Below are positions 37,218-49,154 of a stretch of DNA of 64,000 nucleotides, in pieces. Below the pieces are notes generated by a model. It was not told the DNA's origin. It saw only the letters and a program-made list of their open reading frames with translations, and searched no databases. A program made the position numbers and the translations under genes. How positions within the stretch are numbered: the first letter of the stretch is position 1; each line of letters starts with the position of its first letter. Source of the DNA: Erythrophleum ivorense (Eukaryota > Streptophyta > Magnoliopsida > Fabales > Fabaceae); contig JAIUCV010000008.1 of NCBI GenBank assembly GCA_026724425.1, forward strand, positions 27,260,477-27,324,476, in the 5' to 3' direction.

Positions 37218-38359
37218 TGTTAGAGATTGTGCCCTAGGCCAATCATTATATTGCGAACATTATTTTTATTACGAAATAAGAGTTTTCTTTTTATTACATT
37301 ATTATATTATTTACATGTTTATATATAATAATATCCATGGATAAATCATTTTTTAATTATCCAAAATGTCCCTAATCAATCATCCTTGTGGGAACAACGA
37401 TGAATTAAGATCAGTATGATTTTGATTGATTAAGTGTTAATCATGTATGATGATATGAATCAAAATCATAGGCGGTGTTAGAGAATAGGATGCTGTATAG
37501 ACCCATCATGAGAAAAGCTACATGGATTAGGTCATAAGTTTATCTCATATATAACCGTGTCATTGATCCCTTGGACCTGAGATCACCATAGATTCCTACA
37601 TGAAGGACACTGTACTTTGGCACAGTCTAATGTCACCTTTGACTGGGTGATTATAAAGATTATGATCAAGAATAATGGAATCCATACAGAGGAAGATGAG
37701 TGATCAAGATAGAATTTGTTCCTCTAATTAATAGAGAGATATCTCTGGGCCCCTCGATAAGTGTAACTGAGAAATGCATGGGCATGCTCAGATGGAAAGA
37801 GTTCCATCTTATATCAGTCTGCTCAAAAATCGAGAAAGTTATGATCGAGCAAGTTGAGGATGACATTTTCATGCCTCATACTCGATCTAGATATCGTGTG
37901 ACAAAAAGGATATGATAGGGTTATACGATAAGTTGCATCAGATCACCGATTCCTTATGATTTGGGTAGTCACAATGTCTTGCTAGAGGTCGCTTGTGATT
38001 TGTGGGTCAAATAGTGCAGTTGGCCCACTGCCAACATCATATGGGCCTACAGGTTTACACACAAGAATGGACCAACTTGGGCTAAAATGTCCACATTCAT
38101 TGAATCAGAAATGTGTTTAGATTCAATGAATATCTAAGATGGAGGAATTATTTATATATATATATATATATATAAATAATTAAATTCGAAATATATTATA
38201 TATATGTATATTATATTTGATATTATATATATGTATATATATATGAATTAATTTAAATTTGATTCTATTAGATAGATTTAAATTTAAACTAATCAGATAA
38301 TTTAAATTTAATTCTATCAGATAGATTTAAATTTAAAATAATCAGATAATTTAAATTAA
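37218..38359 (+). mobile_element. C2 left LTR, 3' end missing
   Basis: 1142 bases matching the start of the full LTR (read on the minus strand from 39972). It includes the block at 37700-37915 that also exists as 39277-39492 on the minus strand. It stops in the A+T-rich zone and joins 'gctctgatacc', an inverted primer site. The 71-codon frame here is open in both LTR copies, but so is the opposite strand. Confidence 0.85.
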
Positions 38360-40080
38360 GCTCTGATACCAATGTTGGGAATTATGGGAGGCACACAGTG
38401 AAAACGTTTAAAATTTTGATCCCAAGTCCCACCAAGGATCCATCAAAATCGCTTAAACCGAATAAGTTCAAAGAATTACCTTTTTCTGTCGATTGAGTTT
38501 TGTTGTTTACTTTTGTTTGGATCATAGAAACTGACTGCAGATTAGCTCCCTCTACTGGTATCTACACGAATGGGGTTCAGCAACTCAAATGGTGTGCTGG
38601 CAGTTTGTTTGTACAATTCTGCACAATCCGTATGATGTTCGTACAATTTCGTACGCCGTCCGTACGGTGTCCTTTTCTTTAAGGATTTTGGAGGCAGCTC
38701 TAGCTTCTCTTTTCTGATATGGAAACCCCTATTTATAGACTAGAGTTTTAGATATATTTAATTAATCAAAATTAATTAAATATATCTATTAGTTTAAATT
38801 CAAATCTATCTTATAGTTTAAATTCAAATTAACAATATCTAGAGCTTAATTTAAATTATCTGATTAGTTTAAATTTAAATCTATCTGATAGAATTAAATT
38901 TAAATTATTTGATTAGTTTAAATTTAATCTATCTGATAGAATCAAATTTAAATTAATTCATATATATATAATATCAAATATAATATACATATATATATAT
39001 AATATTTTGAATTTAATTATTTATATATATATATATATAAATAATTTCTCCATCCTAGATATTCATTGAATCTAAGCACATTTTTTATCTAATGAATGTA
39101 GACATTTTAGTCCAAGTTGATCTGTTCTTGTGTTCAACCTTGCAGACCCATATGATGTTGGCAGTGGGCCAATTGTACTATTTGACCCACAAATCACAAG
39201 CGGCCTCTAGCAAGACATTGTGACTACCCAAATCATACGGAATCGATGATCCGATGCAACCTATCTTATAACCCTATCATATCCCTTTTGTCACACGATA
39301 TCTAGATCGAGTATGAGGCATGGAAATGTCATCCTCAACTTGCTCGATCATAACTTTCTCGATCTTCGAGCAGACTGATATAAGATGGAACCCTTTCCAT
39401 CTGAGCATGGCCATGCATTTCTCAGTCACACTCATCGAGGGGCCCAAAGATATCTCTCTATTAATTAGAGGGACAAATTCTATCTTGACCACTCATCTTC
39501 CTCTGCATGGATTCCATTATTCCTAATCATAGTCTTTATAATCACCCAGTCAAAGGTGACATTAGACTGTGCCAAAGTACAATGTCCTTCATGTAGGAAT
39601 CTATGGTGATCTCAGGTCTAAGGGATCAATGACATGGTTATATATGAGATAAACTTATGACCTAATTCATGTAGCTTATCTCATGATGGGTCTATCCAGC
39701 GTCTTATTCTCTAACATTGATTATGATTTTGATTCATATCATCATACATGATTAACACTTAATCAATCAAAATCATACTAATTTTAATTCATCATTATTC
39801 CCGCAAGGATGATTGATTAGGGACATTTTGCATAATTCAAAAAATGATTTATCCATGGATATTATATATAAACATGCAAATAATATAATAATGTAATAAA
39901 AAGAAAACTCTTATTTCGTAATAAAAATAATGTTCGCAATATAATGATTGGCCTAGGGCACAATCTCCAACAACTCCCACTTGCATTAGGTTCAATCATT
40001 AATGTTTCTAATACCCATTGACCTAACATGACGATCATGCTTAGCCTGTGCAAGTGGCTTAGTAAGAGGATTAGCAACAT
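38360..40080 (-). mobile_element. Inverted C2 segment: pol tail, full LTR, primer site
   Basis: Read on the minus strand: the last codons of Copia pol (NPLTKPLAQAKHDRH type tail) at 40075-39995, a purine-rich tract before 39972, a full 1600-bp LTR 39972-38373 (TGTTGGAGATTG to CCCAACA), then TTGGTATCAGAGC at 38372-38360, the Met primer site. The LTR is thus flanked by pol on one side and a primer site on the other, as in a tandem or circular junction form. The right joint at about 40075 shares CAACATT with the normal LTR-primer junction. A minus-strand TATA (TATAAATAGGGG) is at about 38728-38739. Confidence 0.82.
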
Positions 40081-41295
40081 TGGTATCAAAGCCATGTCAA
40101 AAATTGTTTAAATTGAGTACTTGTGTGTTCTAAGAATTTTATCTTATAATTAATTTTTTGCATGTGCTAATATAAGATATGTATGCGATGTTGATTTGAT
40201 CAAATTATTTTAAAAGCATGAAATCTAAGCGTAGGGGTCCTTTTAATGAATTTGTTCATATATATGATATATGTATAGTTTTTAATGTGATTGGGAACAT
40301 GATTATTAATCTGTTACATATGTATATATATTTTTGACATATTTTGTACAGATTATATTCTATTTGAATTCGAATTCATTTCGCTATGTATGTGATGCAC
40401 TAAATGAATCTGCCATTGCTATCTAATCCTAGCATAACATAATCTAATTTAAAATTAATTCACTAAATTTACAGCCTTTCATATGAGATGAGATGTTTGT
40501 AACATGTGTATTTGTGTTGTAATTTGCTTGGATGGGTATGGTGCATGATATGGCCCTAGGATGCTTATGGTTTGTAATTTTTTTTAAATACAGCCTGCAT
40601 GTCGTGCCTCTCTAAATACATTCTGAATGTACATTCTTTTCTCATCTCACACTCTCCTACAATGTTCAAGCGAGGTTTCTCTTTGTATATATAGATTTTA
40701 TCTTAGAGGAATCCTCTCATTGGCTTAGGAGGAGATAAGATAGATGGGCCATATTGTGTTGCATTTATTTTAAGACTTATGATGAGATCATATGCATGTA
40801 TGCTATCGTAGTATATAACTATGTGACCACTAGTTTTATGAAATAATGAAATAAAATCCCTCATGTAAAATTTTAAGTTGCAATGCCGCCCACTAATGAA
40901 CATCTGCCAAGACTTTGATCACTTGACTATAGGTTCTACCAAAGTGGGATACACTTAGGTTATTTTAGTAAGGCAGCTTGGGTAATGGTGATACTCATAA
41001 GTTTCATAGTGGTTTGACTTAATTGAAACTATCAAAACAGTTTTGAGTCTCAAGGCATTAGATGGGATTAAACATGACGAATCATGTGATGAATGAATCC
41101 TATAAAAGATCTAAGAGTTACATGTAATGTAATTGGAAAACATGTTACCTACCTAAATAGCTTAATTTTAAGCGTCTTGCCAAAGTAGACTTATAATTAA
41201 GTGAAATATGGGTCTTAGTCCGCTAAATTAAATTGAGGGTTATTTTTAGTGGAAAGTTATTAATTTGATTTTTGCATATTCTGTTGTAGAAAAAA
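40081..41295 (+). other. C2 primer site and untranslated leader
   Basis: TGGTATCAAAGCC at 40081-40093 is a Met-tRNA primer site. The following 1.2 kb has no long frame, is A+T-rich and leads to the gag ATG at 41296. A leader of this length before gag is known in some plant Copia groups. Confidence 0.7.
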
Positions 41296-42120
41296 ATGTC
41301 AACAAATAACTCTGCTGCACAATCATTACGATCTATCCTTGAGAAGGACAAACTCAATGGGACAAACTTTCTTGACTGGTTTAGGAACTTAAGAATTATT
41401 CTCAAATAGGAAAAAAAGCTATATGTCCTAGATGAGCCCATTCCTGAAGAGCCTATAGTTAATGCTCCAAGAGCACAGAAGGATGCCCACACCAAGCATC
41501 TCAATGATTCTGTGGATGTGGGATGCCTGATGTTAGCCACCATGGTCCCAGAACTTTAGAGAGATCCAGAACTTATGGAGGCTTATGAGATGATTGTGCA
41601 TCTCAATGAAATGTTCCAACAACAGGCAAGGCAGGAAAGGTTTGAAACCACCAAGGCCTTGCATTCTTGTAAAATGGCTGAAGGTGCATCAGTTAGCACT
41701 CATATTTTGAAGGTGAAAGGCTACCTTGATCACCTTGAGAGGCTCGAATTTCCCATAAGTCAGGAGTTTGCTATAGATTTGATCTTAAACTCACTCCCTG
41801 AAAGTTATGACCAGTTTGTCATAAACTACAATATGAACAACATGGAGAAATCTGTTTCTAAACTGCAAGGGATGCTTAAAATTGCTGAACAAAATATTAA
41901 GAAAAATCCAAGCTCTATTTTAATGATTCTGAAAGGTAAAGGAATGAAAAAGAAAGGCAAATGCAAAGGAAAGGGCCTGAACAATAAATTCAAGACCAAA
42001 ACAAGCCCAAACCCAACTCTAAAGCCAAGAAGGCAAAACCTCCCAAGGAAGGAGTTTATTTCTTTTGCAATGAGCCCAGTCATTATAAGAGAAACTGCAA
42101 GCTCTACCTGGAAGATCTAA
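41296..42120 (+). pseudogene. C2 Copia gag remnant
   Basis: The capsid-type protein starts at ATG 41296 (MSTNNS). The N-terminal part reads NGTNFLDWFRNLR near 41360; then comes a UBN2-type gag domain (LNEMFQQQARQERFETTKAL; ILKVKGYLDHLERL) to about 41900. A Lys-rich tail follows, and in a shifted frame a zinc knuckle (FFCNEPSHYKRNC) near 42060. Stops: TAG 41407 and 41557, both at Gln positions. The frameshift is close to 42000. In a working element gag packs the RNA into particles. Confidence 0.9.
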
Positions 42121-42899
42121 AGAAAAAGAAGAATAGCGGGGCTATTCCTTTAGGTATCTATGTTATAAAAATTAATCTTTCTACTTCTCTTACGTGGGTA
42201 TTAGATACTGCATATGGAACTCATATTTGTACAAATGTGTAGGGTCTTAAAAGGAGTAGGAAGTTGAAAAAGGGTGAAATAGACCTACGAGTTAGAAATA
42301 GCGCAAGAGTTGTTGCTTTAGTTGTAGGCGCTTATGAAATAAATTTGCCCAGTGGGCTTTTGTTAATTTTGAACAATTGCTATTATATTCCTACTTTGAG
42401 TAGTAACATTGTTTCACTTTCTTATTTGGATAAGAAAGGTTTTATTTCAATTATTGGGAATAATAAATGTTCTATTTATCGTAATGACATTTTTTATGCG
42501 GATGGTGATTTGCATAGTGGTCATTATTACTTAAATCTTAATGCTCCCAATAATCAAGATATCTATAACATAACTACCAAGAGGATCAAGACTAACAACT
42601 TAAATCCAGCCTATCTTTGGCACTGTTGTCGAGGCCACATAAATGAGAAACGCATTTCAAAACTCCATCAAGATGGACTTCTGAAATCATTTGATTTTGA
42701 ATCATTTGACACATGCGAATCTTGTATATTGGGAAAGATGACTAAGGCACCTTTCACTGGGCACAGTGAGTAGGCCACTAACTTATTGGGCCTAATACAT
42801 ATCGATGTATGTGGTCCACTAAGTACAACTACTAGCGGAGGCCACTCGTACTTCATTACTCTTATAGATGACTATAGTAGATATGGTTACATCTATGAA
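42120..42899 (+). pseudogene. C2 protease, pre-integrase and integrase start
   Basis: The frame continues from the zinc knuckle: the protease region has WVLDTAYGTH near 42195, where the active site DSG/DTG reads DTA. The GAG-pre-integrase region has LWHCCRGHINEKR near 42615 and CESCILGKMTKAPF near 42715. The integrase core start has DVCGPLSTTT and LIDDYSRYGYIY near 42805-42895. TAG stops at 42240 and 42771 are at Gln positions. At about 42899 pol is cut and joined to the LTR through 'gaaatttaaactaa', leaving out the rest of integrase, RT and RNase H. Confidence 0.9.
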
Positions 42900-43326
42900 A
42901 TTTAAACTAATAGATATATTTAATTAATTTTGATTAATTAAATATATCTGAAACTCTAGTCTATAAATAGGGGTTTCTATATCAGAAAAGAGGAGCTAGA
43001 GCTGCTTCCAAAATCCTTAGAGAAAGGGACACCGTACGGATGACATACAGAATTGTACGGACATCGCACAGATTGTACAGAATTGTACGGACAGACTGCT
43101 AACACACCGTTTGAGTTGCTGAACCTCATTCGTGTGGATACCAGTAGAGGTAGCTGATCTATGGTCAGTTCCTGTGATCCAAACAAAAGTAAACAACAAA
43201 ACTCAATCGACAGAAAAAGGTAATTCTCTGAACCTATTCGGTTTAAGCGATTTTGATGAATCCTTGGTGGGACTTGGGATCAAAATTTTAAACATTTCTG
43301 CTGTGTGCCTCCCATAATTCCTAACA
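42900..43326 (+). mobile_element. C2 right LTR, last 427 bases
   Basis: Aligns with the 3' end of the full LTR. TATAAATAG is at 42962-42970, with GTACGGA-type repeats at 43030-43095 and the end CCTAACA at 43326. It is followed by ATATA. Confidence 0.85.
42962..42970 (+). promoter_or_regulatory. C2 LTR TATA box
   Basis: TATAAATAG followed by GGG, about 365 bases from the LTR 3' end. The identical box is found inverted in the full LTR near 38728. Confidence 0.6.
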
Positions 43327-45185
43327 ATATATTCAAGGATGATAAATAGAAGCCCTTAATCAATTTTTAGAGATTTCATATGTATTCTACAATTTTCTTA
43401 AGTTAAAGTGGCAAGGGTTTCTTGCCACTTTCTTCGTGAAAATCAAAGTTATATTAATCTTCCTTTTCCTTAGGCTTTCTTCCATCACTTGTCCCTTTAT
43501 TGTCTCTTTAATTTCTCCCATGGCATCTTGAAATATAAAGCTTCTTGATTTGTAGAAAAATTGCCAAGAGTAGGAATTTTCTTGAATCACATGAATCCAT
43601 AAGCCATATATATGATTTCTCCATCTTTTCTCCAACTTTTCTTGGCTAGAATTCATGGAAACAACAAAATTTCCCATCTCTTCATGCCATGGACGAAATT
43701 TAGAGAGAAAGAGAAGAGAAGAATTCTTGGAGAAAAATAGATGAAAAACCAAGAAGAAGAAAGGCTATCTATGTTACCTTAATTCCGCAGTGTTTGATTT
43801 TTTCAGGCGGCTTTTCTTTCTTTCTTCCTTCTCCCTTTTCTTCTTCCTTAGGCCGAGCTCCCTCTCCTTCTCCTTCTCTTTGTCTTGGCTGAATTTGATG
43901 TGTGTATTTTGTGTGTGAGAATGGCATGAAAGTGGGTGTGTGGTTCATATATATACTAGTTATGAATGGTTAAGATTTAATTAACTTTAAGGTGGAAGAT
44001 TTTGGCCTTTCAATTACATGAGTGGTCAAGATTTAACCTTGAAATAAGAGATAAAATATAGGCCTTAAGATTAGATCTAAGGTTGTGATTTGATCTTGAA
44101 AAGGTGAAGAAATCTAAGCCATTAGATTGCATCAACGATTTAGATTGCGTCACATTTTACGAACAAATATTAACCGTTGGATTACCTTGGTTACTTTTTC
44201 ATAATGTGTGAAGATAAGATTGCATTTAATGCCACTTAAGTCAGCGTCTATGTCATGCTGAAGTCAGCAATAACTTTTTCGTAATGCATGAGATTTCTAA
44301 GATTTGCTGACACAAGCTTATGCAATCGCTCCATAGTTCATGTAGCTTTTAGAATCTCTTCCAACTCCTAGCTTCTTCTTTACACATGGCGTCACATCAT
44401 CTCTCTCCTTTCTACATGGTGCCACATCAGCACCTTCCCAGCTCCCTGGTGCCACGTCAGCTCTTTCCCGGTTAGACTTACAAAATTGCCACTGTTTTCC
44501 TAGGATTTCCATAATATCTTATTTAATCTACATTTTCTAAGTTCTTTGCTATATTTTAATATTATTTGGCCATATGTGGGTCCTGTTTAATGTTTCCAAC
44601 CATATATTTAAATATTATTTATTCTCCTAATATTTTGTTATTTTAGGGTCCAAATGACTGTTTTGCCCTTAGTAATAACGTGACAGACAAGCAACTCTAT
44701 TTGTTTTTCACTTACATCTTCTCCGTAACTCCATATTTCTAGATTTTGTCACACTACCTGGTAGATTTTTCTACATAGAATTTCCTGAGACAGCTAACAT
44801 GAGTTTAGGGTTTTAGTTCGTCTCCGATAAGCTTATAATTGTTTTGTGCTATTTTCTGGCCCTAACAAATCCAGAATTTCATGCAACGAATTTTATAAAT
44901 TTCTACACATTATTTTCTAACTATTGATATATATATATTGGCCTAGTTTTGAATTCTCCTTCCTTCTAGAAAAAAATTATCAAAGTTGATCTAGGTGACA
45001 AATGACAATTTTACCCCTAAGCCCCCCCTAGACCCCCTAAAATCTCAAAAATTCTTATGGGTCCTATTCAGCTTATACTTCTCATATACAAGGCTATTTT
45101 GTTCAAATTCTTTTTATTAAAGCTTAATAAATTCATTACATAAAATACTAAATAATTAGAAAATCCTAATTTTAGGGATGTTACA

Positions 45186-46093
45186 CTAAGGTCAAGGTTA
45201 GGCAAGGATTGGATCCACAGTTAAGAACCCTCCAATTGATGTCCAAGCTAACGTGCAGGGTCAGGAACAGGCGCAGCAAGTACCTTTACCCCAATAAGTT
45301 CAACCCATGGTATAACATCCAGTACTTACCATATATCTAGATGATCAGTATCAAATGATTACTAAGTTTTGTAAGCATCATTCGCTAGCATTTGATGGAA
45401 AATTTGATGTTCATTCTGCCGAGGATTGGATAACGACATTAGAAAAGATTTTTAAGATTTTAAATTGTAACTCTATAGTGAAGGCCTAAATGGCCATATA
45501 TAGATTAGTAAAGGATGTAGATCACTAATGGAAAGGCACAAAGCTGATTTTGAAGGCTCAAAATATTCCAGTCACTTAGGAAGTGTTTTTAGAAAAATTT
45601 CATGAGAAGTATTTCCCAAGATTTGTCAAGGATGAGAAGGAGGTTGAATTCCTCACTCTAAAGCAAGGGGAAAAAGAACCATTTGATGATTACCTAACAA
45701 AACATATAAACTTGGCTTGTTATTTCATGTACCTATAACAAATAGATGATGAGAGGTGGAATGTAGGAAAATTGGAGAGGGGTTTCAAGTCTAGCATAAG
45801 AGATAAAATAGCCCCTATGCATATTAGAAATTTTAATTCTCTAGTAGAAGTATGCAAAATTACTGAGGGTAGCATAAATCACTAGAGTTTAGTGATTAAA
45901 GCCCCAAAACCTCCATTGAAGCCATAAAAAGTTAATGATGACGGATCTTTTCAGCCCCAGTGGAAGGGCCAAAGGCTAGCTTGGGGAAAAGGAAAGAAGT
46001 TTAAAAGATTTGGTCATCGTAAAGGACCAACTAGATAGGGAAACACCGCAGACAAGGTGTGCAATCAGTGCGAAAAGAACCATGGAGATAGAC
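45186..46093 (+). pseudogene. G1 gag, main part
   Basis: Continues the gag begun at 35170. A retrotransposon-gag domain can be read from about 45362 (FCKHHSLAFDGKFD, AEDWI, LEKIFKIL), through FLEKFHEKYFPRFVKDEKEVEFL near 45586 and LKQGEKEPFDDYL near 45660, to LVEVCKITEG near 45840. Then comes a Lys/Pro-rich linker and the start of a zinc knuckle (CNQCEKNHG) at about 46060. Several TAG/TAA stops are present. The element 46094-53027 cuts the zinc knuckle after its first Cys pair and His. Confidence 0.88.
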
Positions 46094-47665
46094 TGAGAGG
46101 CTCGTCGCACAACCCTCAAAATAAAACTAGGTTGATAAAATATGTAGCTAGTGGCACAACCTAGGTCATCTTCCTTGGAATTAGAGTTCAATGTTTGATT
46201 GGATCTCTAAATGCTAAAGGATCCTAAATCTATCTAAATTTGGGGGTTTTTGGTTTAATTAACTAAGTAAAATGAAATTAAAATAAAGTTCCTAAGTTCT
46301 ACCTAATTGTATGGATTATGGGTAAAGGATGATCTTGTGACTAGCTTTAGAATCGTCCCTTGGTATCCACTATCCTTATCCTATTCCAATTGTGATTAAT
46401 TCTGGTCTAAGAGTCCCTAATTATGTTCATAACAAATTATCTTGGGTTACCACTCAAGATTCAAGAGATTAACGATCTAATGTTGAATTAAGACCTCAAT
46501 CCTGCATTAAATTATTAATTCTTATTTTTAAGATCAATGAGCATCTAATTTGATTGATTAACTAATTAATTAACCTCTGAATCATCATCCCAAGATGTTT
46601 AATTAACCAACTAAACACTAAGGAATTCTCAAATTTAACATTCAAGCACATAATTTCATCCATGCATTTTCGAGGCAGACATGGAAACTAGAGAAAAATT
46701 AATAATTCAGAACTTGATTCAATCAATTAATCAAACAAAAATAATCTCCTAACTAATGTCTAACCAGCCACTAATTATAAACAACACAATTCTCCAATCT
46801 AATACAATCTTAACCAAGAAAATACAAGATAGAGAAAAGTGTAGAAAGAGATGAGAATCTTAGTCAAAATTCCCTTTCTAATCAATAGATTCAAGCTTCT
46901 CCAAGAGCTTCCTCCTAGCTAGCCATAGATGGAGATTAGAACTTCATATTACGGTGGAAAGAGATGGGGATGGAGATGCTGGACGATGGAGGCGTATGAA
47001 TGGATGGAATACGGCGTGAGGTGTGTGGATGGAATATGGGGGCGTCTGGAATGGAATTGTGGATCCCATGAATGGATGAGGGTTTTCAAAAATATGGAAG
47101 TGTGAATGACATCTGATTGTGCGAATCCCTTCCTCATTAAAAGTCATGTGCCCAGCTCTTCACGTGCTTCTTTATTCTTTTTCCACGTTGGCCTTCATGC
47201 AGCTCTATACCCGTGGCTTTTCTGCGTTGTTCAACTCCTTCGACTCTTCCTTATGAGCTTCTTCTTCCTTGTCGTGCAGCAGCTCGTTTTGCATTCGAGT
47301 GTGTTGCTGCCCCTGCATGCATGTAGTTGACTTGAGCTGCCCCTTCCTTGAGTGTTACGTGGAGATGAAAGTGTTTGTGTGAGTGTGTTCTTCTTCAAGA
47401 CCTATTGTTCCCATTCAAATGCTATTTTATTCTTCCATTCCAATTCCATTGCCCATAAAAAATCTACAGAAATAATAGGAAAAATATTCACAAAATTATT
47501 TGAGATAAAATTGAGCATTAAAAACCAATAATTTGTAATTTAATTCCTTGAGTGCATAAATGGCTATTAAAATAAAATCTTATATAATTGAACCCCTAAA
47601 GCCATATTTAGACACTAAAATGCTTGAGATAAGGAGAATAATATATATATAAATTATGCTTATCA
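46094..47665 (-). mobile_element. 3' LTR of the tRNA-Asp element (1572 bp)
   Basis: Plus-strand edges TGAGAGGCTCG and GCTTATCA. It carries a 273-base stretch (about 46574-46846) that is missing from the other LTR. Pyrimidine-rich U3 on the plus strand near 47130-47340. Confidence 0.88.
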
Positions 47666-47680
47666 AATTCCCCCACACTT
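47666..47680 (-). promoter_or_regulatory. Polypurine tract of the tRNA-Asp element
   Basis: On the minus strand AAGTGTGGGGGAATT directly before the 3' LTR start TGATAAGC. Together with the primer site it fixes the minus orientation. Confidence 0.85.
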
Positions 47681-49154
47681 AAACCTTTGCACTCCTGGAC
47701 AAAACTCAAAATCAAAGGAAGACTAATGGAATGACAAGTGAAAAAATGAAAATGCAATAGAAAGTGTAGAAATTACAAACTAAAGACTAATCACAACTTT
47801 TCAACACTTCAACAATCAAAGCTAACTTCAGTTGCATCAAGAAAGCAAATTCTATGGCAATTTCATTTGAAAAGAATGAATTGAAATGCATAGCCTCTCA
47901 CATGGTTTAGTATTTACTCTAAACTCTCAAATGGTCAAGGTATGTGTATCACTTAAGTTCCACCTATCAAAGTTCACTACCATAAGCTTGTCAAGTTTCT
48001 AAGTCTCCACCACCATGCTAAATGCAATGCACAAATCAAAGGACTTTATTCAGGGTTGTAATGGGGTAAGAGAGTGAAATGAATGGATACAAAACAAAGG
48101 AAAACAACTAACAAATAAAATACCTTAAAGATCTCAAGAGCAATAAAATGAGACCTAGGATAAGAAAAATGTGTATTTTGAAGGCCTTATTTTCATATAA
48201 GCAACTATTCAAAATACTTCTTTCTTTGATTTTCTAGTGCTTTTTTTTTTCATTGCTTTTTTTTTTTGCTTTTCTCTTTTTTTTTCAACTTTTTTTTAAG
48301 ACATTTTCCTCAACTTTGAATAACAAAGGCCTAACTTGATGTGAGATATACATTCATCATCCTAATTAAATGTAATGCTCCTGAAAATTCCTAAGGCATC
48401 TTAAAATAAGGTGGGAAAACATATTTAATGGCTATGGTTAAACAACAAAACAAAACAAGGTCCAAAGTGGCTAAACAATGGATAAAGATGCATGTAGGTT
48501 GGCTTTTTGGCTTACTAGTTATAAAAGAAATAAGTGCCTTATCATTTTCATGCATGCAAGTGCAAATGTGGTCTCAACAAAGGATCAAGACAAGTTCTAG
48601 AGTGAAAGCACTGATAGGTGAATACACACTAGAAATGAACAATTATGGCTCAAATCCTCACTAGCTAATGGCTATCAAATAATTCATTGAAATCAAATTC
48701 ATTGCCACTTTACTTGAATCAAGACACAAGATCTATTGCTTATCATGTTTAAGTGAATCCAAGCTTTAATCATCTCAAGTTGCAAATTCCACGGAAAAAC
48801 TAAAAAGAATCACGCTATTTTTTCAAAAAATTTTCTCAAAAATTCAAAATTTTTTTTTAACAAAACAAAGAGAAGATGGAAAATGAAATGACTCTCCCCC
48901 CACACTTAAACATTGCATTGTCCTCAATGCCAGCACACAATCCAGTCAACAGATAAACAACACAATATAAAGAGAGTGAAAAGAGAGTGTACAACCGGAT
49001 GAGCTTGAATCGAAGATCTCAACGCAGGCTCAGATTCCCATGTAGCTGGTTAACAACCTTTTATTACCTACAAAATAGAAAGAAAACAAACTGTAATTCA
49101 GAAAAGAAAAAGAAAACTAAATCCTAAACTAAACAGAACTCTATCAAAGACTAA
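47681..49154 (-). other. Non-coding part of the tRNA-Asp element
   Basis: A+T-rich, with long homopolymer T runs on the plus strand at about 48239-48297. The 78-codon plus-strand frame at 48428 is not supported. A second copy of the PPT-like motif lies at about 48896-48912 (minus strand GTTTAAGTGTGGGGGGAG), preceded by GAGGACAATGCAATG. Confidence 0.6.
48896..48912 (-). promoter_or_regulatory. Second PPT-like motif inside the element
   Basis: The same TTTAAGTGTGGGGG core as the true PPT, about 1.2 kb upstream of it in element orientation and about 240 bases after the ORF stop. Similar GAGGACAATGC...AAGTGTGGGGG strings are familiar from the 3' non-coding part of Athila/Tat elements. Confidence 0.6.

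Larger units (their letters stand above)
37218..43326 (+). mobile_element. Ty1/Copia element C2, rearranged, TSD ATATA
   Basis: Outer ends TGTTAGAGATTG at 37218 and CCTAACA at 43326 with the perfect repeat ATATA at 37213-37217 and 43327-43331. Inside, in order: a plus-strand LTR missing its 3' part, a minus-strand primer site, a full minus-strand LTR, a minus-strand pol tail, a plus-strand primer site and leader, gag, protease and integrase start, and the last 427 bases of an LTR. The outer TSD shows that this is one insertion event (possibly modified later). RT and RNase H are deleted. Confidence 0.85.
35353..45185 (-). mobile_element. Solo Gypsy LTR (about 3.7 kb of its own), minus strand, split by Copia C2
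   Basis: On the minus strand it starts TGTAACATCCC at 45185 and ends AGGCGTTACA at 35353. Its own sequence is 43332-45185 plus 35353-37217. The flanks TCAAG (35348) and CTAAG (45186) differ at two transition positions, so the duplication is decayed. G1 gag is interrupted exactly here. A minus-strand TATATATA lies at about 43947-43955. Inner sequence 35990-36403 matches 63272-63687. The Copia element at 37218-43326 is inserted between ATATA repeats. Confidence 0.82.

Noticed and set aside
37700..37915. 71-codon frame conserved in two places (also 39277-39492, minus strand)
   Set aside because: Conservation comes from the inverted LTR pair. The opposite strand is equally open, and no start context or homology is seen.
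35348..45190. Exact target-site duplication for the 35353-45185 LTR
   Set aside because: TCAAG and CTAAG differ at two of five bases. The insertion is supported by gag continuity and LTR ends, not by the duplication.
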